Of a stretch of 64,000 nucleotides of DNA, positions 24,505 to 43,923 are shown in pieces; within the stretch, counting starts at the first letter, position 1, and each line of letters opens with the position of its first letter. Both the position numbers and the translations under genes were made by a program. This stretch comes from Dimorphilus gyrociliatus (Eukaryota > Annelida > Polychaeta > Dinophilidae). The stretch is from assembly GCA_904063045.1 (NCBI GenBank), contig CAJFCJ010000008.1, positions 372,001 through 436,000 of the forward strand, given 5' to 3'. The notes under the pieces were generated by a model. It did not search any database and had not been told where the DNA came from. It saw only the letters and a program-made list of their open reading frames with translations.

Positions 24505-25665
24505 ACCTCTACTATTCACTAAATTGGTTGTTAGCAGACGACAATTGAAAAATACAAAAATTAATTGTCGAAAGATGGCGCTATACAAAAAAAGAATATG
24601 ATCGTTTATTTATTTTGGCTTGAGTTGAACAAGAGTGAAAAAAGATGGCAAAAGTTATTTTATCTAATGCTATTCTATATCTTTCAATGTTGGTGTTGTT
24701 AAATCTTTAATGTCTTTGTATGTTCTGAGCGCCTATCGGCGAGAAATGAAATTTAAAACGCCTGATCAATCATTTTCGATTATATACTTCAAAAGTCCCT
24801 CAATCTAATGAAACACCCTGTTGAAAGGTAGAAGAATGCATAGTACCTTTTATTACGTTATTTTCCATCGTAAATAGTTATAGATGGCGCCTTCAATAAT
24901 TCGCCAAATCAAAATTATCAAGTCCGTTAAATGTCGAGGAGTTGACTTGTTATGATTCCTTACATGCATAAATCTCATATTTCTCTAACCTTTGCAGTAT
25001 ATTTCTGCAGGAGATACTGACGTGCAGCAGAGGACACCTGTAGAGTTTATCCGGATCAACGAAATAGACCGTAGTTGACCTTTGACCCTCGACTCTTTTC
25101 GGTTCATCTCAATAAAAATCGTAGCGTAAAGATACCAAACGCTCTGTACAACTTGTTCTCATGCCATTCATTATCAATAATCTTATCAAATCGCCACTAA
25201 TTTCATGCGTCGCTGGCGAAGACTATTATTTTGTATCGAACTAATAGGCCTACTGACCACTTACAATAAAAAACTCCAAATTCGAAGTCTTTGTATTATG
25301 TTTATAACTTTAATAAATTGCTAGTCAATACCTTATTATTCTTATAATCGGCAGGTTTTTTTTGCCGTTTTATTAGCTGTTCAATTGAGTTCAACAATAA
25401 ACAATAGAATTTAAACGTAATAATGATATGAAGGTTAAGACATGAAGAAAAGGTTCCTTTGTATTAAAATTAAACAATAAAATTAACACCAACGATCGAC
25501 GTTTACGGCTTAATAACTTTGGAAAATTGTTAGATAATGAAAATAAAGGGGGGGATAGAGAGCGGGGGGGAGGGAATAAAGTAAAAGAGAGAGAGAGAGA
25601 AAGAAAAACGAAGCAGGTAGGGAAGGAGGAGAAGGAGGAGAGAAGGAGGGGGAGGGGGGCGGAAG

Positions 25666-25696
<31 letters not shown>

Positions 25697-26333
25697 GAAA
25701 AATATGGCAATAGCAAGGAATATCTTGACAGGAAATGAAGAGAAAAGAGATAAAGATGATGAGAGGAAAAAATGGATTTACGAAATAAAAGTAAAATAGG
25801 AAAACGGAAAAGAAGATGTTAGGAAAATTGCCTTAATTAAAAATGTATAAAATAGAAATACTTTCTCCATAAGGCCTATAGACCAATACTTACATACTTC
25901 TTTTTTAATAGTTTGCTCAAGTAGGTTAGTAGAAATGAGCATTAAATATCTATTCAGTTTAATACTTAATATAGGAAAAGGTATAAATATCATTTAATAC
26001 ACACAAAAAAAACATACCACAATAAAGTTTATATTATATACAGTAATAGTATTTTATATAGTCCAAAAAATCAAAAATCTCTCTTCTTTGCGAAGAAAAT
26101 GTTTGTATAAAAGCCACGAAGCAAACTAGATCTTATTTGTTTATAAATGAATCAAATGTTTGTCTAGCGAAAAAAGCGCTCTGGAATTCATTATCGTCCA
26201 TTTGTGAACGGTGTTGATTGATGCTGAAGATAGATGTGTCATCGGTGTGACTTTTATTAGCGTCGTTATTATCGCCATATTCCAATACGTACTCTATTAT
26301 GAGTAATTACTCAATGGGGCGGAGGAAGGATGA
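24505..26333. other. intergenic region between NAGK and the CARD gene
   Basis: 1.8 kb with no recognised gene. It holds the NAGK promoter, two AGATGGCG sites, a long polypurine tract at 25541-25692 and plain AT-rich sequence. Open frames inside the purine tract encode only Arg/Glu/Lys repeats and look spurious. Confidence 0.6.
25541..25692 (+). repeat. polypurine (GA/GGA-rich) tract
   Basis: About 150 bp of nearly pure purine on the plus strand, with GA runs at both ends. It is low-complexity sequence that could adopt unusual DNA structures. Confidence 0.9.
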
Positions 26334-26735
26334 ATGGACAAAAACAATATGGACGCCTGGAAAAATTTTTACGAATGTTTACCGTTAGATTTTGAGGCAA
26401 AGGACGTCTGTTGGAGGTTATGGTCGCTGGAAGCGGTTAGTGACACGGAGGCCGATCTTATATGTTCAGCTGCAACGCAAGAAGAACGCCGTTTAAACCT
26501 TATTGAAACGCTTTCAGCAAAGGACAAGGGAGTTGCCGCTGATTTTCTCTTAGCCCTTAGTAGGGCAAAAATGACCTCTGTCATAGATTTAATCGCCAAT
26601 CGCTATGAAAGTTTGAAGCACGTTAAGAAGGAAGGGGAGAATGAACCGAAAGGTGTCTACGAGAAACGTTATAGCCACGTTTATCCAGTTGTCATGGAAG
26701 CACTGAGGGACGTGATTCAGAAAATTAAAAACTAG
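26334..26735 (+). CDS. CARD-domain coding block (CRADD/RAIDD-like, N-terminal part)
   Basis: A 133-codon open frame from ATG 26334 to TAG 26735. Residues about 15-90 read like a caspase recruitment domain: a helical pattern with DFEAKDVCWRLWSLEAVSDT, ADLICSAATQEERRLNLI and AADFLLALSRAKMTSVIDLI. These align by eye with APAF1 and CRADD CARDs. CARDs bind other CARDs in caspase-activation platforms. The frame continues as a charged linker ending VMEALRDVIQKIKN. A death-domain block on the same strand begins 297 bp downstream, so the two probably form one gene. A phase-compatible junction was not fixed with confidence (for example a donor GTGTCT at about 26652 or GTTAAG at about 26621). It could also be a free-standing CARD protein ending at 26735. 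Confidence 0.65.
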   Translation: MDKNNMDAWKNFYECLPLDFEAKDVCWRLWSLEAVSDTEADLICSAATQEERRLNLIETLSAKDKGVAADFLLALSRAKMTSVIDLIANRYESLKHVKKEGENEPKGVYEKRYSHVYPVVMEALRDVIQKIKN

Positions 26736-27032
26736 TTAAATTTCAGGGTTCAACACATATAAAATATAAGTATAAATAAATATAAGGGCCTCATAAAACT
26801 AACGACGATACTGTGGTATGTCGAGCATGCGCTATGGAAAAAAAAGAACATGTCCGAAAGTCTAATAATTTTTTGCATAGTGTCTTTTTTTTAAAGAAAT
26901 TATAGCCTATTGGGTCCTTTATTTGGTTGGGGTGAACATATATAAGAATAATATATAGTCTTTTAAAAGCCGTACTTAAAATAGGTTTATAAATCAACAT
27001 TTTCTGAATCACAACCCTTCAAACTTATACAG

Positions 27033-27393
27033 ATGTAGCGAGGAAGAAGCAGTCCAAATAGCATGTCGACCAGTAACCAGCAAACACTATAAACTACAAC
27101 ATGCCATCGCAATGGAAATTTATAAAATCTACGGTGGGAAAAAGCTGAACGATTTAGGAGTGAAGAGCGGATTACCTAATGATCAGATAGAGAAGATACT
27201 CTCCTTTCAAGCTACTTCCGATTTGATGGGTATCGTAACTGCAAGGTACGGAGAGATACTTCGCCGCTGGCTTCAACAAATTATGAAGGGATTTGCTACG
27301 TTGTCTTCTGTTATCGATTTATTAAATGAAGTTGAAGTTGATATGGCCATCATTCATGACCCAATAAGACTCTTTGCTTTCAGAAGAACATGA
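27033..27393 (+). CDS. CRADD: death-domain coding block (CRADD/RAIDD-like, C-terminal exon)
   Basis: An acceptor CTTATACAG precedes an open frame that enters with one base before TGT and ends at TGA 27393. It codes for about 120 residues. The stretch KLNDLGVKSGLPNDQIEKIL, then YGEILRRWLQQ and FATLSSVIDLLNEVEVD, has the pattern of a death domain. NEVEVDMAI recalls the CRADD ending AVEVDPSLL. CRADD/RAIDD joins a CARD to a death domain to connect PIDD to caspase-2, and the CARD block just upstream gives the same order. The phase 2 entry does not match an obvious donor in the CARD block. A small intervening exon, an alternative acceptor (27042-27055) or a misjudged donor must be invoked. The symbol is tentative. 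Confidence 0.6.
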
Positions 27394-30300
27394 ATTGTTC
27401 GGCTTGCGAATTTTTAGGTCTGAAAATCATAAAGGGGAAACTTTAATGTTTTTCATTTTTGTATTCATAATAAGTCTATGGCAAATAATCATAAGTAATA
27501 TACGTCCTCGTATATTTTCTTACTTTCGCTATTTTCTTTTTTAAACCATAAAACAGATTGGTTTTCCCTTTTTTAAATTAGAATTAAAAATAGAGGGAAA
27601 TTATCTGAAAAGATGAGAGAGTTCCGATTATTTTGTGTGGTTTTATACATTTGTAAAAGATAAACGAGTAGGACAACTTCATTTCCGTGCGGCTATAAAG
27701 AAAAGGTGATTTTAACGACGTCGAGCGTTACTCAATGAGCCATTGGAATCGTAAATCAATCGCAACGTCGTAAAGCCTGCGGGAGAAGCGGAGCGACAAA
27801 AAAGAAAAGATTGAGTATACTATAGAACTTCGCACTGATTTATTTATCTTGTAGAGGGTTGTATAAAATATTTATACGAGTTATGCGAAAGCTAAGCTGG
27901 GTTCATTTGGGCCTAACTTAATTTAAAACGGCTGTCGCACGTGCACTGGACATAGCTAGACGCCCGCCGAGTAAAAATTGCTACATTGATAAAAGACACG
28001 CGCCTATCTAAGCTTCACGCGGCGTCTAAATGGCGTTTAAAACGCGACGTTTATGGGTTTGTTCGCGCGTCACTACGTTTTGAGTGGATCACCCGCCGAT
28101 CGGAGGTGCATTTACACTAGGCGACGAATCGCGTGCGTTTTTTTTCCGTATTTTACGTCTATACCATACTTCCTGCGTCAGAAATGATTACATTCCACCG
28201 AAAAAGAGCCCTCCACTATTGTTCCCTCCGTATGGAAGGAATTTGATTACTTCCAACTAAAAGTGAAACAAATTTGAAATGGGCCTAATGGGAAAAATTA
28301 CTCTCGATTCTAATCGATTTTTTTCTATGCTATTAACTTCAAAAAGTCTTTTATTTAAGTTTTTTTTTTTATATTTTACATATACAACATATCTAAGATT
28401 TCCAATTTACGATTTATACGTATATACACAGACTTGTTAAAAGCTATAAATAATCTTTTTTTTGTTGGCCTAAGTTAACTTTAAAAGATATATTTCTTTT
28501 CAGAATTGACACCTTAGAATAGAAAAGTCCTAGTTAGTATTGTCAATTGAAATAACTGGACACTTAAAGATTATACACCCGATACAATAATTCGATAATT
28601 CGATGGAAGCGAGCAAATTGTACAGCTTTTATAAATGTTATCTCCATCAAAGATCGTCCTTCCACCCCAATCGGCCTGTATGCCATCTTGTATTTCTTCT
28701 GACGCGAACTAGATCTTATCAGTCGAATCGCTTGTCATTTCTTCTCTTCTCGCTTTTGCTCGACATTATCTTGTTCATCTGTCGCGTAAAACCCCCTGTT
28801 GCACCTGCGAACGAAAAAGTGCCATATTGAGCGAGAGAAAGAATGAATGAACGACAGGAGATAGGAGGAAAAGTACAAAAAAGAATTTCCTCTTCATCGC
28901 TCATTCGTTACACCTTTTCCATCTATTCCTTTTTCCTCACCTTCATTGAAAACAGAGCAGTCGTTGTCCGCTAAAGAAACTTTTTCGAAAGCTTTTACGG
29001 TCTATCTACTTCCCTCTTTTTTATCTTTACAATACATAGAACAACGGTTAACTGTTATGGTTCATTTAGGTGTATGCGTATATTTAAAAATACGCCTAAA
29101 TATACAAATATAAATAGTACTTTCGATATATAAACTCTTAAGAACGTGTATGTAATATACATTGTATATTTGTAAGCGTGAACATACTTGAAAGTTTATT
29201 TAATTCGTTAATCTCTTAATACGTAATAGCTCTGGGCAAAAGTTGATTTTCAAAGCACTATTGCAGTTCGTATCATATTTATTTTTTCTATCCTATATCA
29301 GAGTATATGTAAACTTAAATAGAAGCTAAACGATTCATCTTCAATCGCATTCTTACATATTTGAAAAATATAGATGCGGGTATGGTTTAAAAAAGTGGAA
29401 TTTTCTGACTACATACCGACGCCGTATGACAATCAAAAAGATAGACGACGTCCCGACATATGGAGCGGCGTACGAAATTGATTAGAACGTATCCAATTAA
29501 GAGGATAGGGATGTAGATAAGGGAAATGATAAATAGAACTTTGGCTATTCGTCTCTGGAAGAATAACATAGATGTCCAATGGGGGTATCTAGGAAAAAAG
29601 AGATGAGGGTGTTAGAAAACCAAGGTTAGAAGGTAACCACACCCTTTCAACTGTCCCTGCCAGCAGGTTTCTCACAATATTTGCTCATTCACTCCTTCTT
29701 CTTAGTCTGGCGGGAGGGGCGGCCACTCGTCTCTTTCTTCTCTTTCCGGAACGAGTGGCACGGCGATTTGAATAACCTCTTTAATTCGTGACCTCTCTTC
29801 ATACTTTTTTTTCACTAGACTGTCACCTCTCCTCCCCTTTCCATCCCGTCTGGTTTGGCTGGTCAAGGAGTGTGTTTCTTAATTCAGAGAGGATAGAAAC
29901 TAGAGGCTTCCTCTATCATCCAAGATCATAATGAATAGGAAATAAAAGAAGGGGGAGGAACTATAATTTCTCGCTCTTCTCTTCGATTTCATTCTGCCTT
30001 CTTCCCTCCTCGGTCTGTACCCTATGTGACAGGCCGGGCGGTGATTAGCGGGCGTATCGGAGCGAAAAATAACAAACGGGGAGCTACATTGGCGAGTTGA
30101 ATGCCGACTCCGCATTCAAGCTGCGAAACACCAAAGTCGTAGCCCATTACGTGCCGGTTCAGAGAGCCGTTTTAATGAAGACGACCACGTGCGCCCTGCT
30201 CGCCGACGCGTTAAACTCACCTGTATTATACACTTACATATATATATATATTCAAAATGTCACGTGACTTCTCATAACCGTACTCCCTTTCCTTCAAAAC

Positions 30301-32054
30301 ATTTTTGACACTCATTCATAGATACAAAACTCTAAATTGATATTTATTTTAAGGCGAGTAAAAAAGAAAAGAAAGATATATATGAGGCTTAAGAATGTGA
30401 AGATACTAAGTGATATATGTGGGCTGGCGGCTTTTAAAAGTACATTTCGATTAAGATGTCGTTAAGACAGCGTTTATCTATTCCGCTCATACCCTCTTTG
30501 CCTCCTCAATTCCCGCTTTCTTCACCACCCATCGAGTATTAATCTTCGACATTTCATCAAAAACAGTAAAGTTGAAAACCTTTCTCGACGTGCTTTTAAC
30601 GCGTCCAAGAAAGAACCATAGTCAACTTGACGTACTTTCCCCGGGGAACGAAATGGTCCGATAATGAATCTTTAAGCATTCTCAAAAGCGTATAATAATA
30701 AAACGTTATCCATGAATCCATCGATGACCGCTGATTAGCGCATTTTACTCCAGATAAACTTTCCCTTTGCTGTTGATTTCACTTCTGCCCTTTACAGACG
30801 TAAAAAAAATTATTTTTTCTTCTCTAATCACAAAAGGATTTAGATTTATTGTGTATAATACTAATATAACTCGGAAGGACACCCTTGATAGATTGATTTT
30901 ATTCCTTACATTTGAAAGAACCCTACCCTACCCTTTTTGTATCATTCTACAGGTATAGAAAAAAGTTTAAACACTATAATGCTTTCCGTTTATTATCAAA
31001 TATATTTCGATTTTACATCATCCTACTTGTTAATTATTAGAACAATGGTATGTTTTACCAGCTATAAATAACTATTGAGAATTCATAAAATTTAATAAAG
31101 GTAATAGAACAATAGAATTCTTTTAATTAGAGATATTCTTCTACGTTTAGCAAGTTCTGAGGAGTGTGCACAGCATATAGTCCCCAAGGAATGAATACAC
31201 CTGGCCTCATAAGAAAATAAGAAAGCATTATACCAATGATCTAATAATAAGAGTTTAGCATTATAAAACCATTTTATCCTTACCGGCTCGCGGTTTATAG
31301 GTCTAATACAGCTTTGGGCCGAATTAGTAACTTTCATATTCGACGCCTTATGTTCTGGCATGCGGAATGACCCAAACAACTTAACCTTCTTCAATCGTCG
31401 CTTATTTTTTTGTTAAAAAAAAATACCCTCCTCTTGCCCGCGACATTTACTTTATAGGCCTATTTATCTCCTCTTGCTCTATCAAACCGTTCGATCTCGT
31501 CATTCGACAAATTCCTTAGCACCTTTACGCATTGAAATTACTCTCGCTTATCTCGATGAGAATCTGAACGCCTAAAATATTTCATTTTCAACTTACAACT
31601 CTGCTAATCACTTGTTTGTTCGCCTTGTGGATTTTAGAAGCGATTCTTATCAATGCTAATCCGTCTAAGCCGAGAAAATCTTTACTCAGGCTACGTTTTG
31701 CAGTTTTCGTAAAGTAGAATGTGTATTTCTCAGTAGGGTGTCTCCTACTTGACCTGCTTCTGCTAGTGGCAGCTCGCTAAATGCCTTACCTTTTAGCCTA
31801 TAAGAACTGATAGACTTATATATTTCAAAACAAATTTTTTCACTGTATTCAAAAAGACACATAAATAATAAATATACACTTTATACATATACAATTAACA
31901 TGTAATATATAGCAAAAGATTTACCCCTGCACAAGGGACGTTCTGAAATAACAAACAAAAAAATGACTATTCGCGTACCCCTAGATCCGCTCTTAATTAG
32001 TGCTTGGCAGTAGTTTTCAAAAGGCGCCGCCTTTTATAATGCAGAACAAAAACA
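27394..32054. other. 4.7 kb gene-free region 3' of the Zic gene
   Basis: No coding gene recognised. CG-richer islands occur at about 27660-28190 and 29580-30240, standing out from AT-rich surroundings. Several GACGCC/GGCGTC hexamers lie here (27959, 28021, 29418, 31342), as does a CACGTG E-box at about 30262. An open frame at 31092-31394 (-) shows no family features. The region is probably regulatory for Zic or for a non-coding transcript. Confidence 0.45.
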
Positions 32055-38626
<6,572 letters not shown>

Positions 38627-38800
38627 GCCTGCAGAGTTCTCTCAGTATGTATCACCGTCAAACACAATTCTTGTTCTGGCAATCTCTTCCACACTTCACT
38701 TCTCAATGCTGACAGTAAGCGGTCCCTCTAGCTGTGGGTTAATAGACTCCGCCTATTAACTGCGCGGCAACGCTGATTGGTTGAAAGGCGGAGCGTTTAG
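38627..38800 (-). promoter_or_regulatory. Zic upstream region with CCAAT box
   Basis: Reading on the minus strand, an ATTGG (CCAAT box) at 38776-38780 lies about 150 bp upstream of the Zic start codon. TATTAA lies closer, at about 38738-38743. An 8 bp inverted repeat (CTCCGCCT/AGGCGGAG, about 38748 and 38786) surrounds the CCAAT box. This is a plausible proximal promoter; the start site is unknown. Confidence 0.4.
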
Positions 38801-41800
38801 CCTGTCAGCGTTAAGGATAGAGCGAGTATATTTTTTCTCAAACTTCTTTGAGAAACTTGCTTAATTAAAGAGAGAATTGTCTTTTTTTTGACCCTCTTCA
38901 CCCGAATGGGCACTTTACCCTCAATGTCTTTTTTTTTTATAAGATCTAAGCGCTATTAATTTTTACAAATAAGCCAACTGAAAATTCCCCTTAATATTTT
39001 CATTATATGTTACAAGATATTTTTAGCGCATTTGAAGAGGAAAAAGTTTCGTGCCGCCTTATTTTCCGCCTGTAAACCAGAAACTGGCTTAATTAAAGAT
39101 GCAATTGTTTTCCGAACGAACCCCGTGACGTCCCTGGTTTCACTGTCTGTCATTTACTAGCAAACTAATTGATGTCATTGTTCTACCACCGAGAACTCTC
39201 TAATCTTTGTACTTGTTGTTCTTGAAAATTACAATTAATTAAGCTTTACAAGTTTAAAACAGAATGTTTCGCGGCGAAATTAGCCGGCCTCCCCCGGTTC
39301 GGCTTTAGCCCTATAAAATTCCTCTCTCTATATATATTCCGCCATACAGAAAACTTTGATTATACGTCTCGAAGATCTTAATGATTCGGAAGCCCCCCGA
39401 AAAAATTACAGGCTTCTTCAATAACCTTTTTACGCGAGTTGGCAAGCATTCGAAACGTTCAGGCATTAATAACTGAAGCATGATGTCTCATCTCGAGGGA
39501 TTTGCTGGAGGAAGGCGTATATCTTTTGGCTTTTCCGCCTATTTGACATTTTCGATGTGATTAATAGTTAAAATGTATTTACAACTATAAATATAATCGT
39601 CATCCAGATATCCGCACTAGAACTCTTAAGGGAATTATGTTCTGGGAGGGATAGGAATCGTTGAGTAGGCCTACGGTGTCGAATGAATTTAAAACGGCGG
39701 ACATCTGGCCTCGGAAACGAATTTCAGATAAGCTCGATAAAAGGATAAGAAATTGGCTAAGATAGAATGGAAAGTGAAAGTTATCGATTGGTCATCTGAT
39801 CCGCACTCGTCGGTTGAAATGAGTATATCCGCTCGTTGGAAAATGATGAGATAAGATTGAAGAACACGTGTCCTCCTCGTATGTGTCCTTCTCCTTTTCC
39901 GCCGTTATTTAAACCTACAAACAATACACTAACTGATTTTCCGATTATCCAATAAATCAGGGTACATTTTTCCATCACTACTCCTTAATTTCTCGATCGA
40001 TAAGAATTTGATAATTATATCTATTAACTTTATCTTCAGGTTAAAACTATTTCCATCAGTATTTAAGGAAAGTTTAAGAATATTTGAAAAAAGAAATATT
40101 TACATAAAAAACACAAAACTCATTTGGAAAAAGGCGTTGACATTGACGTTTCCTTCAAACTTTGGATGCAATTAATAACCGTTTTCCCTTACATTTCTCA
40201 CTCTTTCGTGCTAAATAACCGCCATTCGGTAATTATAATTTACACCTTGCTTTAATTTTACGCCGTTTATCGTCTAATCGAACCAAAATGTTTTTACGTT
40301 CTTAATAAACACAAACACAGCTGTCCAATATTAATTTGTACTATAAGACTTCGTAGAAAGAACGGAAGAAAAGCAAACAAAAAATGGGCGTCGAACTGTC
40401 ATTAAGTGTTCGCGTCCAGCAGCGACGCGGACCATTAAAGGAAATCTCAAAATAAGCTCAACGAGAAAACAAAATATATGTCGCAGTAGGACTATATACA
40501 CATCAAGTGTATGAAAAATAGATGACTTCGGACAGAGTGGTTTAATATAGAGAACTAATAGGATCATATAAAGATAAAAACTTTTCAAGTGTTGTCCCTC
40601 TTAAAAATTTCGGATGACTGTTACTTCTATAAATAGTGGGCGATGTAAAATGTTGCGGATAATATGCCTCTAGCAGTGCTCACGCCTAATTAACCATCAT
40701 AAGAAGCCCTTCAAGCGCGATGGCACACAATTATGCATTGAAATCTCCGCTCTTTCTATATATTCACAATGAAACCGAGTTGGTGAATACAGATAGGATA
40801 GAAACTTATAATATTTACTTTTGTGTAAAATCGATTGTTTCGAGTATACGACAGGGGGCGCTTTGTATAACGGCCTAAAGCCGTTTAATTGAGTTTCAAG
40901 TGGGTATATACCCCTATATATACAATAAATATATATAAGATATGTCTTAAATATTATATAAATATACAATATGCATAATATAAAAGAGTAAAGATATTAT
41001 TATATTTAAAGAAACTCTTGTGGTCCATTTATATTTAATGGTTTAAATATATATCAACGAATTTTTTCATTCATAGAAAGTGATGTCGTAATAGGAAACT
41101 GAACGTGATAGATGGTTTAATATTTCCGCTTATGTAACAGCTCATAAAAATAGAAAAAACCCTCTTTTCCTTATTATTCCTTAATACATAATATTAAAAA
41201 GATCCCTCTCCCCCCTACCTTCCTCTCTCTCTCTCTCTCTGTCTCTGCCTGTCCTTTCCTCATTTAATTGTATTTTTTTTCTCTTTATTCCAAAGTCTTT
41301 GTTTAGGAAAATTGTTTTTTTTTTCATTTCACATCCAGAAATATTAAAAAACATATGGCCAGAAGCAAACTTAATTAGATAACAGTACATAATAGATGTA
41401 AACTATTTGACTAGCTTATTTGTCAAATTAAATCTAGTTAAACACGTAAACAATAGGAGGCGGTTGGTCGTCTAATCGATTACCTAATTTGTATACATAA
41501 ACGCGATATATCAGCGTTCTCTGCAAGTTTCTATTAAAGTGGGTAATATGGAAATATCAATTGTCTATTAAACATTCCCTATCAAAGTGAGTAATCGGCG
41601 TGGAGTGAGGGAAAAAGCAAAACATATTTACACAACGTAATTACGCGCACGTGTTCATTAAAACGTATGTAATTCAAACATATAGCCGAGAGGAGAACTA
41701 GTTTTATATAAAATTGTAATACACAATGTCGCCTGCGGTTATCACTTGACCAAAAATTTTCACGTGATTCAATCGCTTACAAATGTACAGGTATTGAGGG

Positions 41801-43850
41801 AAAAAAGACTAATGATGAACACCTGTATGGGTCACGTGACTAGATGGAATCACGTGCAGATCAAATTTCTTTCCGACCACTAAAAGTTACACAAACTGCG
41901 TATTATATTGAAATGAGGATCACGCACGAAAGCCGAAAATTAAACAATTTATAAACTGTATTGTAATATATTTACTGTTTATTTTGATCAGGTCTGCTAT
42001 TCAGGAAATCCTCGGGGAACGTGTAACTTTTCAGGGATTATTATTGTATTAATATATAAAGATATATCGATATATGCTAGATTTGTATTTTGTTAAAATA
42101 ATTGTGCATTCAGCAGATTTAGATGTGAGGAAAATATAGAAAGAAAAGGAGAAATTGAGAAGGATAGAGAGAAAATGGGGGCGGCAACTTTTACGATATT
42201 GTATTCGTATCCGCTCGACCGATTTTTAACGTTGCAGCTGTTCTACGCTTTCTAAATCTCACGTTGTTATGTGCACATTAGATTGAAAATTGAACACATT
42301 AGTCGTAAACGTAACGTTGCGCCCGCCGGCACAACGGCCCTTGTTAAAGGCGATTTCCTTATCAAGATAAAATCATAGATAGACGATGCATAATAGAGCT
42401 CAAGGTGCGAAATAGTACCGCTCTGTCGGAATTGATTTGATTTATTGCGTTGCGCAGTTGATCGATTCGCTATACGATCAACTAATGGAGATTTTAATGT
42501 TTACAATATATCTATTTTTCTCCTTTTCCTTCTACAAGAGTAAATTTCCTTTCTTGTCAAACTTTTCAAATTTTCCCTCCATTTAAAAGTACGTGATCAA
42601 TTTTCCATTGAGTGATGAGGATGCTTTATTTAATAGAGTAAGGTCTGATACTTGCTGAAAATGACCACACAACAAGAAGGACGAACATTGGGAAACAGCC
42701 TGTGGCCGTTCAACCGAGCTTGAACGACTCGCTGCGTTAATTGACCTACTTCGACGCCAACCATAGAGACTTCATTCACAAACGGCTCGTTCGCTAGATT
42801 GAGAAGGGAAGGTGACTGGGACCTCCGACCGATGCCGAACGCTTAGAAAAGGGCAGGGCATGCGAGTTAGCCCTGTTGGAATTGCGTCAGTGGGCGGTTA
42901 AGGCGGTCTAGGTGGGTGGAGGTGTTAGATCGGTTGGGCGGGGAAGAAGAACTTTCCAAGCTATAGTTATTGACTGTAAATATTGCGACATCTAGCGGTC
43001 TTGCTATTCTCAGCTTATTAGCTACTCTACACGCTGGACAAAAATACATTATCAAGAGAAGAAAAGAACTACTAGGCCAAAAACACATATCCAGTTTCAC
43101 TCAAATTAAATTTGTTCTGGCTATCTATACCTAAAGATAGTGTTTATTCTAGAATATCTTTATTTATACATATGTGCATACGAAAAGCACTCTCGAAGCT
43201 GTATGACGCTGTCATAACAAATGGACGCTTCGTGTAAAGCATTTAGACGCTTTACGTGACGCCTGCTTATATAGGGATTCCTCGTTTTGGGATTCAAGCA
43301 AAAAAAAGCCTTGAAAAAGAAAGGGTCTGAGATAAGATCAACTGTTTATAAAGCCTAATAAGGGATATAAAGTTTTTTTTTAAATCTTATCTGATCAAAT
43401 TTGTATGGAGAGAAGCTAGGAAAGAAGTGGAACGTGCGCTCTCTCTTCGTGACGTCATTATCTGATAACGGAACTCGCGAAAATGATTCGGTCGCAGAGC
43501 CGCGTGCGCTGAGAGAGAGCGTTAATTAGCGAAGGAAATTCGCCTACCTTTGATTGCCCACTTCAAAGAGAATTACCGCAATTTCACACTACCGTGCGGA
43601 AGTCGAGCAGTAATGAAAGGGACAAACAATCACCAGGTACCATAATGTACTAATCAATGCTTTATTTATAGTCGTTAGTCCTAAGTTTACTTCATATTCC
43701 AGTTTGTCAATAGCTCTATTGCAAGTTCAAAAGTTTGATGAAATTTTCGATGGTATTATTGATTTTAGGTATTTCATCAATAAACTATTCTCTCCTAAGC
43801 AGCTATGATGAAAGTAAAGAGAATCAGGGCAAAAGAGAGAGGGGTATACG

Positions 43851-43876
43851 GAAGGAGAGAGAGAGAGAGAGAGAAG

Positions 43877-43921
<45 letters not shown>

Positions 43922-43923
43922 AA
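43851..43923 (+). repeat. (GA)n/(GAAA)n polypurine microsatellite
   Basis: A GA run passes into about nine GAAA-type tetranucleotide repeats and back to GA. Confidence 0.95.

Noticed and set aside
25510-25800. Open frames on both strands of the purine tract
   Set aside because: Arg/Glu/Lys or Ser/Pro/Leu repeats read from a GA/GGA microsatellite; long open frames are expected there without selection.
31092-31394. 100-codon minus-strand frame in the Zic downstream region
   Set aside because: Ordinary composition, but no signal peptide, domain or splice partner was found. Kept only as a note in the gene-free region.
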